14,360 nucleotides of DNA from Terriglobus sp. (GTDB taxonomy: Bacteria > Acidobacteriota > Terriglobia > Terriglobales > Acidobacteriaceae), in the NCBI GenBank assembly GCA_023265355.1, contig JAHFTZ010000012.1, positions 1 through 14,360 of the forward strand. The letters are read 5' to 3'. Below the pieces are notes generated by a model. It was given only the letters and a program-made list of their open reading frames with translations, was not told the origin of the DNA and did not search any database. Position numbers and translations under genes: made by a program. Positions 14,121 to 14,360 of this stretch are shown here, one piece after another; position 1 is the first letter of the stretch, and each line of letters begins with the position of its first letter.

Positions 14121-14134
14121 GGAGATACTCTCCG
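14121..14134. promoter_or_regulatory. Putative TetR operator 2
   Basis: GGAGA-TAC-TCTCC (14121-14133), the same half-site and spacing as operator 1, with centres 29 bases apart (about three helical turns). It lies between TTGTTG (14114-14119) and TTTTAT (14135-14140), possible -35 and -10 elements of the dehydrogenase gene at a short 15-base spacing. Binding there would block that promoter. Confidence 0.6.
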
Positions 14135-14211
14135 TTTTATCGCAGCGAAGCTATGCGGTCAATTACGACCGCCGGATTTAGTTAAAAGTCAGGACAAGCA
14201 GGAGGAAGAAG

Positions 14212-14360
14212 ATGGCAGAAAAATTTGGTGCGACCTCAACGACGGAAGATGTGTTGTCAGGCGTAAGACTCGATGGAAAGAGGATCCTGGTCACAGGAGT
14301 TTCGGCCGGCCTCGGCGTGGAAACCGCACGTGCGCTCGTAGCCCATGGTGCCCACGTGGT
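14212..14360 (+). CDS. Short-chain dehydrogenase/reductase, partial (3' end outside window)
   Basis: The first 49 codons of an NAD(P)-dependent oxidoreductase of the SDR family. The protein opens with about 20 residues of lead (MAEKFGATSTTEDVLSGV), then GKRILVTGVSAGLGVETARA, with the cofactor-binding TGxxxGxG at 28-35 and the AHGAHVV strand after it. The catalytic Ser, Tyr and Lys lie beyond the window. AGGAGG six bases before ATG 14212 is the strongest ribosome-binding site in the right part. The lead resembles that of classical SDRs often annotated as retinol-dehydrogenase-like, but the substrate is unknown. Divergent placement next to the TetR gene suggests induction by a small molecule. 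Confidence 0.92.
   Translation, partial: MAEKFGATSTTEDVLSGVRLDGKRILVTGVSAGLGVETARALVAHGAHV

Noticed and set aside
1..14360. CRISPR array, tRNA or rRNA genes, insertion sequence or phage genes
   Set aside because: I looked for regular direct repeats, cloverleaf-like segments and transposase or integrase motifs on both strands and found none; nearly all space is taken by well-supported genes.

Overview
The window reads as a stretch of ordinary chromosome from a high-GC bacterium, most likely of the phylum Acidobacteriota (Terriglobia, in the style of Granulicella, Terriglobus or Edaphobacter). That placement is my inference from overall protein character and gene mix, not from a database match. 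Coding density is high, both strands are used in short transcription units, and I see no insertion sequence, integrase, phage gene, tRNA, rRNA or CRISPR array.

Left part (1-2641): a minus-strand unit opens with murF, the last cytoplasmic ligase of peptidoglycan precursor synthesis. It is followed 18 bases later by the Lys/Ala-rich start of a gene cut by the window edge. Divergent from murF is a ThiF/MoeB-type E1-like adenylyltransferase that acts in sulfur transfer to thiamine or molybdopterin. The two share a 52-base intergenic stretch with a near-symmetric -10 element.

Centre left (2642-5777): an ECF sigma factor with a small partner gene that overlaps its stop codon, closed by a strong intrinsic terminator. 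A gene-free stretch with two hairpins follows, then shikimate kinase (aroK) and an AI-2E family permease. The permease ends in a hairpin shared with the convergent unit.

Centre (5778-8214, minus): an epoxide hydrolase and an FAD-dependent monooxygenase or epoxidase-like protein, one behind the other. Together they could epoxidise a substrate and open the epoxide to a diol.

Centre right (8421-11279, plus): heme O synthase (ctaB), a DUF420/CtaM-like membrane protein and a small two-helix membrane protein, which look like a cytochrome-oxidase assembly unit. Next is pgeF, a peptidoglycan-editing multicopper-oxidase-fold enzyme with an unusually long N-terminal tail.

Right part (11276-14360): on the minus strand lie a WaaE-like family 2 glycosyltransferase, a frataxin-like CyaY, an EamA-type transporter and a TetR regulator. 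A short-chain dehydrogenase starts divergently from the TetR gene and runs off the window. The TetR/SDR gap holds two matching palindromes, probably the operators.

The most notable pattern is that four genes (ctaB, pgeF, cyaY, eamA) lack a good ribosome-binding site. Instead each has a TANNNT hexamer ending exactly six bases before the start codon, the signature of leaderless transcripts.
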